NCBI GenBank assembly: GCA_017303875.1
Contig: JAFLBP010000032.1
Location: forward strand, 1 to 64,000
Length of the DNA stretch: 64,000 nucleotides
From: Chitinophagales bacterium
GTDB taxonomy: Bacteria > Bacteroidota > Bacteroidia > Chitinophagales > Saprospiraceae
Direction: 5' to 3'
Program-made: the position numbers and the translations under genes
Notes under the pieces: model-generated
Told to the model about the DNA's origin: nothing
Databases searched by the model: none
Seen by the model: only the letters and a program-made list of their open reading frames with translations
Shown: positions 51,957-60,090 of the stretch, piece by piece
Layout of the letters: every line of letters begins with the position of its first letter
Numbering within the stretch: the stretch's first letter is position 1

Positions 51957-53321
51957 TTATTCTGCGGTAAGGCGTTGCATCAGCTGATCAAACTTTGCTT
52001 TGAACTCCGGATACCGGGAAGTGGCCGGGCCATCGAAACCGGTGTGAACCCTGACGATGCGTTGTTGTTTATCGGTGATAATCATGGTGGGAAAAGCCAT
52101 GACCTGATTCAATCCGGGAAACAATTTTGCAGCAGCTGTTTTATCAGCTTCGCCAGCGTACAGCAATTCAAAAGGCAGATTCAAACGCTTTTTATAAGCC
52201 TCCAATTGTGCGTTGGCGGCTTCCGCGGTTTTATGTCTTTCAAATGCTATGCCGGATACGGTTACTTTGGAGGCAATTTCCGGATGTTCCTTTAAATATT
52301 GTGCGAGAAAAACTTGTTCATCGCGGCAATTGGGACACCAGGTGCCCATAATGGTCAGGATATTGACTTTTCCGAGGTGTTGCGGGCCGGGAAATGCCCA
52401 GCTTTTGCCGGGCAGGGGTTCGAGTTGGAGGCGGAGTGCTTCGGCGCCTTTTTTCACAAACGTCAGGGAGTCGGCATCTCCGAGGGCAAAATTCGGGTCT
52501 TTCCAGGCTTGCCAAAGCGTGCGGTAAGTTCTGCCGGAGCGAAATTCGCCTTCAATGGTATCACCTTTGATGGAGCCGGTGAACAAAAAGGCGTGGCTAC
52601 CGTCGAAGGCCGACATCATCAGTTTGCGTCCCTGCACGGTGCCCTCCAGAAAACGGTAATCGCCCGTTTCGGTGCGGAAAGTTCCGCTGAGCCGGTTGCC
52701 TTCCTGCACAAATTCGCCGATGGCCTTTTCTGTTTTGTCGGTTTCGGTTCCAAAAAGCGTTGCCCAGGAGCCACTGACGTCGCGCAGGGGTTTTTCCTGT
52801 AAAGTGGTAAACCGGAAATCCTTGCCCTGATCGGCGTAAAAGGGAATGCGGTAATTGGCTTTGGTTGTTACGACCCACTCGCCCTGCATGGCGCCGCCGC
52901 GAATTTGTCCGTGCAGATAAGACTGATATTCAGGGAAATAAAAAGCGAAGGTATCGCGGGCCGTACTTCTGTCCCAGCCATATTGTACACTGTCTACCCG
53001 AATCCGTTCCGCGCCATTGATAATTTCCACATAAAAACGGTCTTTATCGAGGTATTTTACTTCAAAATTAAATGGCAGTTCGTTGGGTTTGTACTGTTCG
53101 TGCATGGAAAAGATGGTGTCTTTGTCGTGTACCGGAATTCGGTATTCTTCCAGCGACAAAACCCCGCGCCAGATGCCTGGCGCCACTTTGGAGTAGGCGT
53201 CGTTGCGAACGAGGCAGGCGGAGAAAAACAAGCCGAAAAACATGATAAAGGCCATTCCCCAAACCAGCAGGGTGACGGCTGAACGGCTTTTTGCAGCCAC
53301 AATAGAAATCTTCTCAAACAT
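51957..53321 (-). CDS. Membrane- or lipid-anchored TlpA-like thioredoxin-fold protein
   Basis: 454 residues from the ATG at 53321. The frame runs further upstream but without a signal. This start gives a basic N-terminus and the hydrophobic segment VTLLVWGMAFIMFFGLFFSAC, either a signal anchor or a lipobox ending FFSAC. A long middle region (about 40-310) looks like a beta-rich extracytoplasmic domain with strands such as YLHGQIRGGAMQGEWVV. The C-terminal thioredoxin fold carries the redox motif WCPNC in GTWCPNCRDEQVFL, and FPTMIITDK contains the cis-Pro. It probably reduces or oxidises disulfides outside the cytoplasm. It is followed 33 bp later by the TIR-like/SDR gene. Confidence 0.82.
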   Translation of the reverse strand: MFEKISIVAAKSRSAVTLLVWGMAFIMFFGLFFSACLVRNDAYSKVAPGIWRGVLSLEEYRIPVHDKDTIFSMHEQYKPNELPFNFEVKYLDKDRFYVEIINGAERIRVDSVQYGWDRSTARDTFAFYFPEYQSYLHGQIRGGAMQGEWVVTTKANYRIPFYADQGKDFRFTTLQEKPLRDVSGSWATLFGTETDKTEKAIGEFVQEGNRLSGTFRTETGDYRFLEGTVQGRKLMMSAFDGSHAFLFTGSIKGDTIEGEFRSGRTYRTLWQAWKDPNFALGDADSLTFVKKGAEALRLQLEPLPGKSWAFPGPQHLGKVNILTIMGTWCPNCRDEQVFLAQYLKEHPEIASKVTVSGIAFERHKTAEAANAQLEAYKKRLNLPFELLYAGEADKTAAAKLFPGLNQVMAFPTMIITDKQQRIVRVHTGFDGPATSRYPEFKAKFDQLMQRLTAE

Positions 53322-53327
53322 GATTTG

Positions 53328-53335
53328 TATATTTG
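53328..53335 (+). promoter_or_regulatory. -7 box TATATTTG upstream of the transferase-like gene
   Basis: Exact TAnnTTTG, 67 bases before the GTG start at 53403 and partly overlapping the region just upstream of the divergent TlpA-like start. Confidence 0.5.
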
Positions 53336-53402
53336 CAAAACGATAGCGCTTTAACAAAATGAAACGGCGCTCGTTCATCCAAGGACAGGCAAAAGTAATA
53401 CG

Positions 53403-54131
53403 GTGCATCCAAAATACCTTCCAGTTTTCAAAGACATCTCCTTCAACCCCGAACACATTGAAGATTATGTCCCGATGCAGCCACTGCATCCGGGCATTTT
53501 TGATTATTTTTGTGAAGATGGCTGGTGTTATTGGTCGGATTTATTATTCCGCCGCAACTACTGGGAATGGCGGGGCAGCCCCTGCCGGGTAATCATTCTG
53601 CGCAACAACCTGCGCGAATTTCAATTCAGCAAAAGCCAGCGTCGTTGCATCCGCAACAATTCCGATTTGGTGGTTTTGCGCCGCCCCCTGCGAATCACGG
53701 AAGCCCATGAGGAGCTTTTTATGCGGCATGCACAGCGTTTCAGCCACAACCGGCCAGCCAGCATGTATGGCTTTTTCAGCTCCTGGAGCCACCTCATGCC
53801 CAGCGTCGGGGGGATGCTGGAAGTGTACAAGCAGGATAAGCTTATTGCGGTGAGCTATTTCCATGTGGGCCTGCGCAGTGTTGCGGGCAATTACTGCATT
53901 TTTGAACCGGAAGAGTACAAGCGCAGTCTGGGCACTTTTACCATGCTGCTTGAACTAAAAATGGCCAAACAGCATCCAAGCTGGGAATACTACTACCCGG
54001 GCTTCGTCTACGACGTGCCCAGCGAGTTTGATTACAAACTCAATTTCAACGGATTGGAATATTTCGACTGGTGGGGAAACTGGTATCCCATAGAGCGTTT
54101 GCCCGTGCGCGACTGGCGCATGGATCTTTAG
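53403..54131 (+). CDS. Arginyl/leucyl-tRNA-protein transferase-like protein (ATE/Bpt type)
   Basis: 242 residues from a GTG start; no in-frame ATG upstream is suitable. The segment YWSDLLFRRNYWEWRGSPCR, then FSKSQRRCIRNNSDL, followed by AHEELFMRHAQRF and LEVYKQDKLIAVSYFHVG, resembles arginyl-tRNA-protein transferases and bacterial Bpt proteins, which have a GNAT-like fold and add an amino acid to protein N-termini in the N-end rule pathway. The N-terminal cysteine cluster of eukaryotic ATE1 is partly echoed by CEDGWC. The family assignment is by recognition and moderately sure; the tRNA substrate is unknown. Confidence 0.72.
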   Translation: MHPKYLPVFKDISFNPEHIEDYVPMQPLHPGIFDYFCEDGWCYWSDLLFRRNYWEWRGSPCRVIILRNNLREFQFSKSQRRCIRNNSDLVVLRRPLRITEAHEELFMRHAQRFSHNRPASMYGFFSSWSHLMPSVGGMLEVYKQDKLIAVSYFHVGLRSVAGNYCIFEPEEYKRSLGTFTMLLELKMAKQHPSWEYYYPGFVYDVPSEFDYKLNFNGLEYFDWWGNWYPIERLPVRDWRMDL

Positions 54132-54152
54132 CACGTGTCCGGAAAGGCCAGT

Positions 54153-55169
54153 TTACTTGCAGCTTTTCGGCGAGCCACCGCTGAGCACGTAGGCTTTTTC
54201 GCCGGTCTTTTTCAGTTGCATACCGTGTACTTCGGCGAGCGCTTCGAGTACTTTTTCCGGATTTTCCTGCGGCAGGGTAGAGGAGTACGTACAATTGGCC
54301 ATTTCAGGCACCTCAAGGGTTACCTGTATGCTGTAAGTATCCTCTAATTCGCGAATGATTTCGCGGATGGCGGCATCTTTAAACTCCATTTTCCCGGAAT
54401 GCCAGCGCAGATCGGCAAAAGAGCTGACGGCCTGTTCGCTGAGTTGTGCGCTTGTGCGTTGCCACACACCGCGTTCGCCACGGGTGAGGGTCAGGAAAGC
54501 TTTTCCGGCAACGGGGGTAAAACGCACTTTGCCGGAATACACCAGCACGCTGGATTGGTCGGCGCCGGGCGTTGCACGAATGACGAACTCCGTGCCCAGC
54601 ACTTCCACCATTTCCTGTTGTGGCAATTCGATGCGGAAAGGATGTGCGGGGTCGTGTTGTACCTCGAAGAAGGCTTCTCCTTCCAATTGCACCCGGCGAT
54701 CCTGGGCCGAGAAAGCGGCAGGTACCCGCAGGCTTGCGTCTTTGCGCAGCCATACCTTAGTGCCGTCATTGAGTTGGTGCAGGGTATTGTCGCTGCTGGC
54801 GGTAATGAGCGCCGCAGCGGGCGTATTATTAAACTGACGATACGTGAACAGCGCGATGGCCAGCAGGGCCAATCCGGCAGCCACACGGGCCAGTACAGGC
54901 CAGAGGTTTACTTTGCGGGCGGGCGTTTTGGCGGCGGGAACTTCGTGGATACGACCGAGCAGGCGCTCGAAAGCAGCATCTTCATCCACGGCGGGCAGCT
55001 CGGGCGTCCAGTTGGCACTGGCATCCCAGATACGACGGTATTGTGCTGCCAGTGCGGCATTGGCCGGATCGGCAGCGAGCCAGGCATTTAAACGCGCCTG
55101 ATCGGCCGGGGCGATACTGCCGTCCAGCGATTGCTGTATCCACAAATAATATTGTTCGCTCAAATTCAT
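54153..55169 (-). CDS. FecR-type anti-sigma factor
   Basis: 338 residues from the ATG at 55169 (MNLSEQYYLWIQQSLDG, the usual DUF4880-like head). One membrane helix (VLARVAAGLALLAIALFTY) precedes the FecR domain (DGTKVWLRKDASLRVPAAF, VQLEGEAFFEVQHDPAHPF, VLGTEFVIRA, VLVYSGKVRF) and a C-terminal DUF4974-like domain (MEFKDAAIREIIRELEDTY). It would hold the ECF sigma factor encoded just upstream until a TonB-linked outer-membrane receptor signals. No SusC-like receptor follows; the next gene is convergent. Confidence 0.9.
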   Translation of the reverse strand: MNLSEQYYLWIQQSLDGSIAPADQARLNAWLAADPANAALAAQYRRIWDASANWTPELPAVDEDAAFERLLGRIHEVPAAKTPARKVNLWPVLARVAAGLALLAIALFTYRQFNNTPAAALITASSDNTLHQLNDGTKVWLRKDASLRVPAAFSAQDRRVQLEGEAFFEVQHDPAHPFRIELPQQEMVEVLGTEFVIRATPGADQSSVLVYSGKVRFTPVAGKAFLTLTRGERGVWQRTSAQLSEQAVSSFADLRWHSGKMEFKDAAIREIIRELEDTYSIQVTLEVPEMANCTYSSTLPQENPEKVLEALAEVHGMQLKKTGEKAYVLSGGSPKSCK

Positions 55170-55212
55170 TGCGTTTTCGCTTGCGTTCCGGTTGTTGGAG
55201 TTGGCGATTTGA

Positions 55213-55842
55213 TTACCAGACAAATGCCCCTATCATATCCCCTATGCGCCTGATCAAAACTATTGCCGAAATGCCAATAGAAGACAAAGTTTCGGGTTTA
55301 ATCAAAAATTCACGCAGCATTTTCATCGCTTTTGTGATTTGATTTTCGATAGTTTTAGTTGAAATATCCAGGATTTCGGCGATTTCCTTGTGCGATTTAT
55401 GCTCAAAACGGCTGAGTACAAAAACGACCCGGCATTTTTCTGGCAATTGCGCAATCGCTTCATGGATACGCGATTCCTGAATTTCCTGTGCCAGGGCTTG
55501 TTCCTGCGCCGCTTCCGGCGTTTCCGTATCGCCTTGGGGCAGGTATTCTTCGCCGACGAAACGTTTGTCTGACTTCAGGTGATTAATGGCGCGGTTTACC
55601 ACGGCACGGCGAAGGTACGCACGCAGGGAGCTGTGGATGGAAAGTTCTTCGCGTTTTCGCCAAAGCTCGACAAAAACTTCCTGTACCAGGTCCTCACAAA
55701 CGCTCCGATCGGGCACTAAACGCCAGGCATCGGCCAGTAAAGGCCGGTAGTACGCCTTGAATATATGGCGCAAGGCAGTTTCATCGCCCTGTGCGAGGGC
55801 AATTAACCAGGCTTGTTCCGTATCGGGTGTTGTGTGTTGCAT
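55213..55842 (-). CDS. ECF sigma-70 factor (FecI-like)
   Basis: 209 residues. Region 2 is LRHIFKAYYRPLLADAWRLVPDRSVCEDLVQEVFVELW; region 4 includes LPEKCRVVFVLSRFEHKSHKEIAEILDISTKTIENQITKA. These match the Bacteroidota ECF family that pairs with FecR proteins. The C-terminus extends with a hydrophobic stretch (IGISAIVLIRRIGDMIGAF). A one-mismatch minus-strand -7 box (CATCTTTG, 55873-55866) lies about 24 bases upstream of the ATG. The FecR gene follows by about 43 bp. Confidence 0.9.
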   Translation of the reverse strand: MQHTTPDTEQAWLIALAQGDETALRHIFKAYYRPLLADAWRLVPDRSVCEDLVQEVFVELWRKREELSIHSSLRAYLRRAVVNRAINHLKSDKRFVGEEYLPQGDTETPEAAQEQALAQEIQESRIHEAIAQLPEKCRVVFVLSRFEHKSHKEIAEILDISTKTIENQITKAMKMLREFLIKPETLSSIGISAIVLIRRIGDMIGAFVW

Positions 55843-56102
55843 GTGTTTGGGACAAAAAGGATGCGCAAAGATGGGAATATTTTTTATTTTGTTTTGAATA
55901 TATTTTAAAAACAGCCACAGAATTAAAATTTGAAATAAATAAATTTACATAAAATAATTCCAAAAAAATGACAATAATGGGCAATTGTCAACCCATGACG
56001 AAAGCGCCTGCAAATTTTTTTTATCAAAAACATAGGGGAATAAAAGGGGGGCTTTGTCTTGCATTACAGATTGTTGACCAAACAAAAGCAACCTGCTTGA
56101 CA

Positions 56103-56789
56103 ATGGATACGAAATTTGACTTGAGCCTACTCGAAACCTCGCCGCTCTTCGCGGTGCTCAGCCCCGAAGACCGCCTGCTGCTTCAGCGCAACGCCCTGGT
56201 ATCTTCCTGCGGTAAACACCAGGTCTTGTATAAGCCGGGTCAGTCTGCCAACAAGGTATATATGTTGCTGAAAGGCGGCGTAAAAATTGCCATGCACGCT
56301 GAAAAGAAAGACATTATAAAATATGTAGTGCGCCCGGGCAACCTTTTTGGGGAATCCTGTCTCACTGGAGATACATTGCGTCGCGATTTCGCTTATGCCA
56401 TGGACGACCAGGTGGAAGTGCTGGAGTTTGATCTCAATGCCGTGCTGAATGTGATGCGCAATAATTTTGCCTTCGCTCAGGCACTGCTCCACTTCCTCGG
56501 CGAACGCCTCCGCTACACGGAGAATCAACTTGAAAATGTAGTACTCAAGGACTCTAAAAGCCGTATCCTTGATTTTCTGCATCAGATGGGCCTTGAACAA
56601 GGTAAACGCGTGGGCTTTGAAACCCTCGTCAAACACAACATGACCCACCAGGATATTGCAGACCTGACCGGCACCAGTCGCCAAATGGTGACCGCCGTGC
56701 TCAATCAGCTCAAGCGCTCCAATATCCTGTATTTCAATCGCAAAAAGATTCTTTTCCGCGATCTGAACCTGCTCCCGGTAGCAGTGTAA
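56103..56789 (+). CDS. Crp/Fnr-family transcriptional regulator with full cNMP-type domain
   Basis: 228 residues from the ATG at 56103; the upstream frame extension is not family-like. The cyclic-nucleotide-binding-like fold (KHQVLYKPGQSANKVYMLLKGGVKIAM, then VVRPGNLFGESCLTG) precedes a dimerisation helix and a winged helix-turn-helix (NMTHQDIADLTGTSRQMVTAVLNQLKRSNIL). It is longer and more Crp-like than the regulator at 14930. The effector is unknown: the Arg/Thr contacts for cAMP are not evident, and the FNR iron-sulfur cysteines are missing. Confidence 0.9.
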   Translation: MDTKFDLSLLETSPLFAVLSPEDRLLLQRNALVSSCGKHQVLYKPGQSANKVYMLLKGGVKIAMHAEKKDIIKYVVRPGNLFGESCLTGDTLRRDFAYAMDDQVEVLEFDLNAVLNVMRNNFAFAQALLHFLGERLRYTENQLENVVLKDSKSRILDFLHQMGLEQGKRVGFETLVKHNMTHQDIADLTGTSRQMVTAVLNQLKRSNILYFNRKKILFRDLNLLPVAV

Positions 56790-56897
56790 ATACAAGACAG
56801 TTTTGCTTCATACGATAGAATGGTTTTCAGCGGTGCGCAATGGCGTGCCGCTTTTTTTTTCGGATTCAAGTGTATCTTCGCCATAAAAACGCGTCCC

Positions 56898-58685
56898 ATG
56901 ATAAGAAAATTTACCCTGCTGCTTGCATTGCTCCTGCCGGCTTTTGGAGCAAGCGCCCAGTTTCAAGACCTTCCGCGTTACGAACTGCCGGAAGAAAAAG
57001 CCCTGCTGAACAACTTTCCCAACAATGGTGAGGCACTGCCGAGTGGCATTCTTACCCCCCCCGTCCTGCCTGTGCGCACCATGGCCGAATGGGAAGAAGT
57101 GCAGGCGATCGTGATCACCTGGAATACCAGTTCGACCGGCATCAGAACCATCCTCGCAGAAATTGTAAGACACGCCCGTTTGGAATGCCGCGTCATTGTG
57201 GCCTGTTCCAGCCAGACGATCGTCAACTCCGCCCGTAATTTTTTGATTTCCAAAAATGTCGACCTGAGCAGCAATGTGGAATTTGTCATTGGCCCCAACG
57301 ACAGTATCTGGGTGCGCGACTTCGGCCCCAACTGCGTGTATGCCAATGATGTAGACTCGCTGTATTTCGTCGACTGGATCTATAACCGCCCTCAGCGCCC
57401 CAACGACGATACCCTCTCCACCACGCTGGCGCCTTATTTTGGCATCCCGCTTTATCGAACCTTAAGCGGCCCCGACGATATGGTGCATACCGGCGGGAAC
57501 TTTATGTCTGACGGCATGGGTACCGCCTTTTCTTCCCGACTGATTCTGGAAGAAAACGAGCCGAACAACCCCTACGGTGTAAGCGTCAAAAATGAATTGC
57601 AGATCAATCAGATCATGCAGGACTACATGGGTATTGAGCGCTACATCAAGATGACCAGCCTACCTTATGATGATATCCACCATATAGACATGCACATGAA
57701 GCTGCTGGATGAAGAAACCCTGTTGGTGGGACAATATCCCGAAGGCATTGCTGACGGGCCACAGATTGAAGCCAATATTCAGTACGTCCTTAATAATTTC
57801 AATACTTCGTTCGGCACGCCTTATGAAGTAAAACGCATCGTGATGCCGCCGGACGGGCAGGATCTTTACCCCGATCAGGGCGGTCAATACCGCACTTACG
57901 CCAATGCCTTGTTCGTCAACAAAACCGTGCTGGTGCCCTTTTACGAACAGGCATTTGATACGACGGCGCAACGCATCTGGGAAGCGGCCATGCCGGGTTA
58001 TAAAATTGTGGGCATTAATTCTAATGCCGTTATCCCTCAAAAAGGCGCCATTCACTGTATTACCAAAGAAATCGGGGTGCCTGACCCTTTGCGTATTGTA
58101 CACCAGCGCCTGAAAACGCAAAACAATGCCTTGGTTTCGGAATACAAAATTGACGCCCTCATTCAGCACCGCAGCGGTATCGCGTCGGCGCAACTGTTCT
58201 GGTCGCTCAGTCCCAACGGCCCCTGGAGCAGCCTGCCGATGAACCTGACTAACAGCGCGAGCGATACCTGGTCTTGCGCCATTCCGCTGCAAGCGCCCGA
58301 TCTGCTGGTATATTATTACATTGATGCGACGGCCAACAACGGGAAAAGCCTCACCCGTCCGCTGCCCGGCGCAGAGGGGCCATGGTCGTTCCGCACGGTA
58401 CTGGCGGTGTCCGACAACGAGCCGCTTAACGTACAAACACAACCCGTTTTTCCCAACCCTGCACGAGCCATTACCTGTATTCCGGTCAGCCTGCAACGAA
58501 GCGGTACATTACAGATTAACCTGTACAACAGCCTTGGCCAATGGGTGCAACGCGTATATCAGGGCGAAGCGCCCGCTGGCGATAATAAATACTTCTTCGA
58601 CGCATCCCTCTTCCCGCCCGGCGCGTATTGGATTGAAGTGCGCAGCAGCGGAAGCATCGCCACGCAAAAGGTGCTGGTGCGATAG
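56898..58685 (+). CDS. T9SS-exported peptidylarginine-deiminase-like protein (agmatine deiminase fold)
   Basis: 595 residues from the ATG at 56898, chosen for the signal peptide MIRKFTLLLALLLPAFGASAQ. The guanidino-modifying fold shows its catalytic set: D141 in SIWVRDFGPN, H262-x-D264 in HHIDMHMK, GGNFMSDG for substrate binding and C387 in GAIHCITKE. An Ig-like region (about 415-500) and a T9SS sorting domain (QPVFPNPARAITC to ATQKVLVR) follow. The order of signal, deiminase, Ig-like and sorting domain is that of the secreted arginine deiminase of Porphyromonas gingivalis (PPAD). Citrullination of peptidyl arginine versus deimination of agmatine cannot be decided from sequence alone. Confidence 0.85.
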   Translation: MIRKFTLLLALLLPAFGASAQFQDLPRYELPEEKALLNNFPNNGEALPSGILTPPVLPVRTMAEWEEVQAIVITWNTSSTGIRTILAEIVRHARLECRVIVACSSQTIVNSARNFLISKNVDLSSNVEFVIGPNDSIWVRDFGPNCVYANDVDSLYFVDWIYNRPQRPNDDTLSTTLAPYFGIPLYRTLSGPDDMVHTGGNFMSDGMGTAFSSRLILEENEPNNPYGVSVKNELQINQIMQDYMGIERYIKMTSLPYDDIHHIDMHMKLLDEETLLVGQYPEGIADGPQIEANIQYVLNNFNTSFGTPYEVKRIVMPPDGQDLYPDQGGQYRTYANALFVNKTVLVPFYEQAFDTTAQRIWEAAMPGYKIVGINSNAVIPQKGAIHCITKEIGVPDPLRIVHQRLKTQNNALVSEYKIDALIQHRSGIASAQLFWSLSPNGPWSSLPMNLTNSASDTWSCAIPLQAPDLLVYYYIDATANNGKSLTRPLPGAEGPWSFRTVLAVSDNEPLNVQTQPVFPNPARAITCIPVSLQRSGTLQINLYNSLGQWVQRVYQGEAPAGDNKYFFDASLFPPGAYWIEVRSSGSIATQKVLVR

Positions 58686-58689
58686 CGCA

Positions 58690-58877
58690 AGGTTCGGGGT
58701 TCAGGGTTTGGAGGTTCGGAGGTTCGGAGGTTTGGGGTTCGGGGTTCGGGGTTCGGAGGTTTGGGGTTCAGGTAGCACATAGATTTTCGTGACAGCTGCC
58801 GAATGATCTCTACGACACCCTAACCTCCGAACCCTGAACCTCCAAACCCTGAACCTCCGAACCTCCAAACCCCGAAC
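58690..58877. repeat. CRAACCY heptamer repeat arranged as a long inverted repeat (second locus)
   Basis: GGTTCGG/GGTTCAG/GGTTTGG units (58690-58773), then a 44-base unrelated spacer, then complementary CGAACCT/CAAACCC units (58818-58877). It starts five bases after the stop of the deiminase gene. Same family and arrangement as 38837-38987. Confidence 0.92.
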
Positions 58878-59002
58878 AAATTAAATTTTAACAACAAGCA
58901 TTCCGGAAACGGCTAAACAAAATTAAATATCAGCCGTTTAGCATCCAAACTAACAAATGTTGGAGCAGGATCTGTCTTTTTTTTGCTCAAAACCAAAATT
59001 TG

Positions 59003-59035
59003 TTTGACAAGCACGCAAGGATAATTGTACCTTTG
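59003..59035 (+). promoter_or_regulatory. rpoD promoter: TTTG -33 and TACCTTTG -7
   Basis: TTTG at 59003-59006 and the exact -7 box TACCTTTG at 59028-59035 are separated by 21 bases, the best two-part Bacteroidota promoter in the window, 25 bases before the ATG at 59061. Confidence 0.8.
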
Positions 59036-59060
59036 CGGATTGAAATAACGGATATAGCAC

Positions 59061-59930
59061 ATGAGGCAACTAAAAATAACGAAGTCCATTACCAATCGCG
59101 AGAGCCAATCGCTGGAAAAGTATCTTCAGGAGATTGGTAAAGTGGACCTCCTCACCCCCGAAGAAGAAGTAGATCTGGCCAAACGCATCAAGCAGGGAGA
59201 CCAGGCTGCCCTCGAAAAATTAACCAAAGCGAACCTTCGTTTCGTCGTTTCCGTAGCCAAACAGTATCAGAATCAGGGCCTTAGCCTCTCCGACCTCATC
59301 AACGAGGGCAATCTCGGTCTGATCAAAGCTGCGCAGCGCTTCGACGAAACCCGCGGTTTTAAATTCATCTCCTATGCCGTATGGTGGATTCGCCAGAGCA
59401 TCCTTCAGGCATTGGCCGAACAAAGCCGTATCGTGCGCCTGCCGCTTAACAAAGTAGGCTCACTCAACAAAATCAACAAAGCTTTCTCCGAACTCGAACA
59501 ACAGTACGAGCGCGAACCCAGTCCGGAAGAACTCGCCGACATGCTGGAGATCACAACCGACGAGGTGGAAACCACCCTCGGCGTTGCCGCTCGCCACGTT
59601 TCGATGGACGCCCCCTTCGTGGAAGGTGAAGACAACTCGCTGCTCGACGTACTGGAAAACACTTCCATGCCGGGCACGGACCTGCACTTAGAATATGCCG
59701 ACTCGCTGCGCCGGGAAATCGAGCGCTCGCTCGGCACCCTCACCGACCGCCAGTGCGATGTCATCAAGCTCTACTTCGGTATCGGCGTGGAACACCCCAT
59801 GTCGCTGGAAGATATTGGCGATAAATTCGGCCTCACGCGCGAGCGCGTACGCCAGATCAAAGACAAAGCCATCAACAAACTGCGCGCCACCAGCCGCAGC
59901 AAATTGCTGAAAGGATATTTGGGCGCATAA
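59061..59930 (+). CDS. rpoD: Primary sigma factor RpoD (SigA)
   Basis: 289 residues, the normal length for the short Bacteroidota primary sigma, with the canonical opening MRQLKITKSITNRESQSLEK. Region 1.2 (LLTPEEEVDLAKRIKQGD), region 2 (LRFVVSVAKQYQNQGLSLSD, LINEGNLGLIKAAQRFDE, YAVWWIRQSILQ), region 3 and region 4 (FGLTRERVRQIKDKAINKLR) are complete. It directs RNA polymerase to TAnnTTTG promoters. A clear promoter precedes it and a clear terminator follows. A close paralogue is encoded at 2415-3284. Confidence 0.96.
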   Translation: MRQLKITKSITNRESQSLEKYLQEIGKVDLLTPEEEVDLAKRIKQGDQAALEKLTKANLRFVVSVAKQYQNQGLSLSDLINEGNLGLIKAAQRFDETRGFKFISYAVWWIRQSILQALAEQSRIVRLPLNKVGSLNKINKAFSELEQQYEREPSPEELADMLEITTDEVETTLGVAARHVSMDAPFVEGEDNSLLDVLENTSMPGTDLHLEYADSLRREIERSLGTLTDRQCDVIKLYFGIGVEHPMSLEDIGDKFGLTRERVRQIKDKAINKLRATSRSKLLKGYLGA

Positions 59931-59951
59931 ACCATCCTTGCGCTGATTTTG

Positions 59952-59996
59952 AAGCCACTTTTTCGGATTTTACTCGGAAAAGTGGCTTTTTTTTTG
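59952..59996 (+). terminator. Rho-independent terminator of rpoD
   Basis: AGCCACTTTT pairs with AAAAGTGGCT around a loop, followed by a run of nine T residues (to about 59995). Confidence 0.9.
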
Positions 59997-60090
59997 AAGT
60001 CACCCAGCGTTTAGCCCCCGCTCAAACCTTTTCCACCCTGCGCTGTTCTTTTGCTGGTTCAAATCCATTGTACAAACCAGCTTTACCACC

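Larger units (their letters stand above)
58686..59060. other. 375 bp intergenic region before rpoD
   Basis: The first half is the CRAACCY inverted repeat. The second half (58878-59060) is A+T-rich and holds the rpoD promoter. No gene is supported. Confidence 0.7.
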
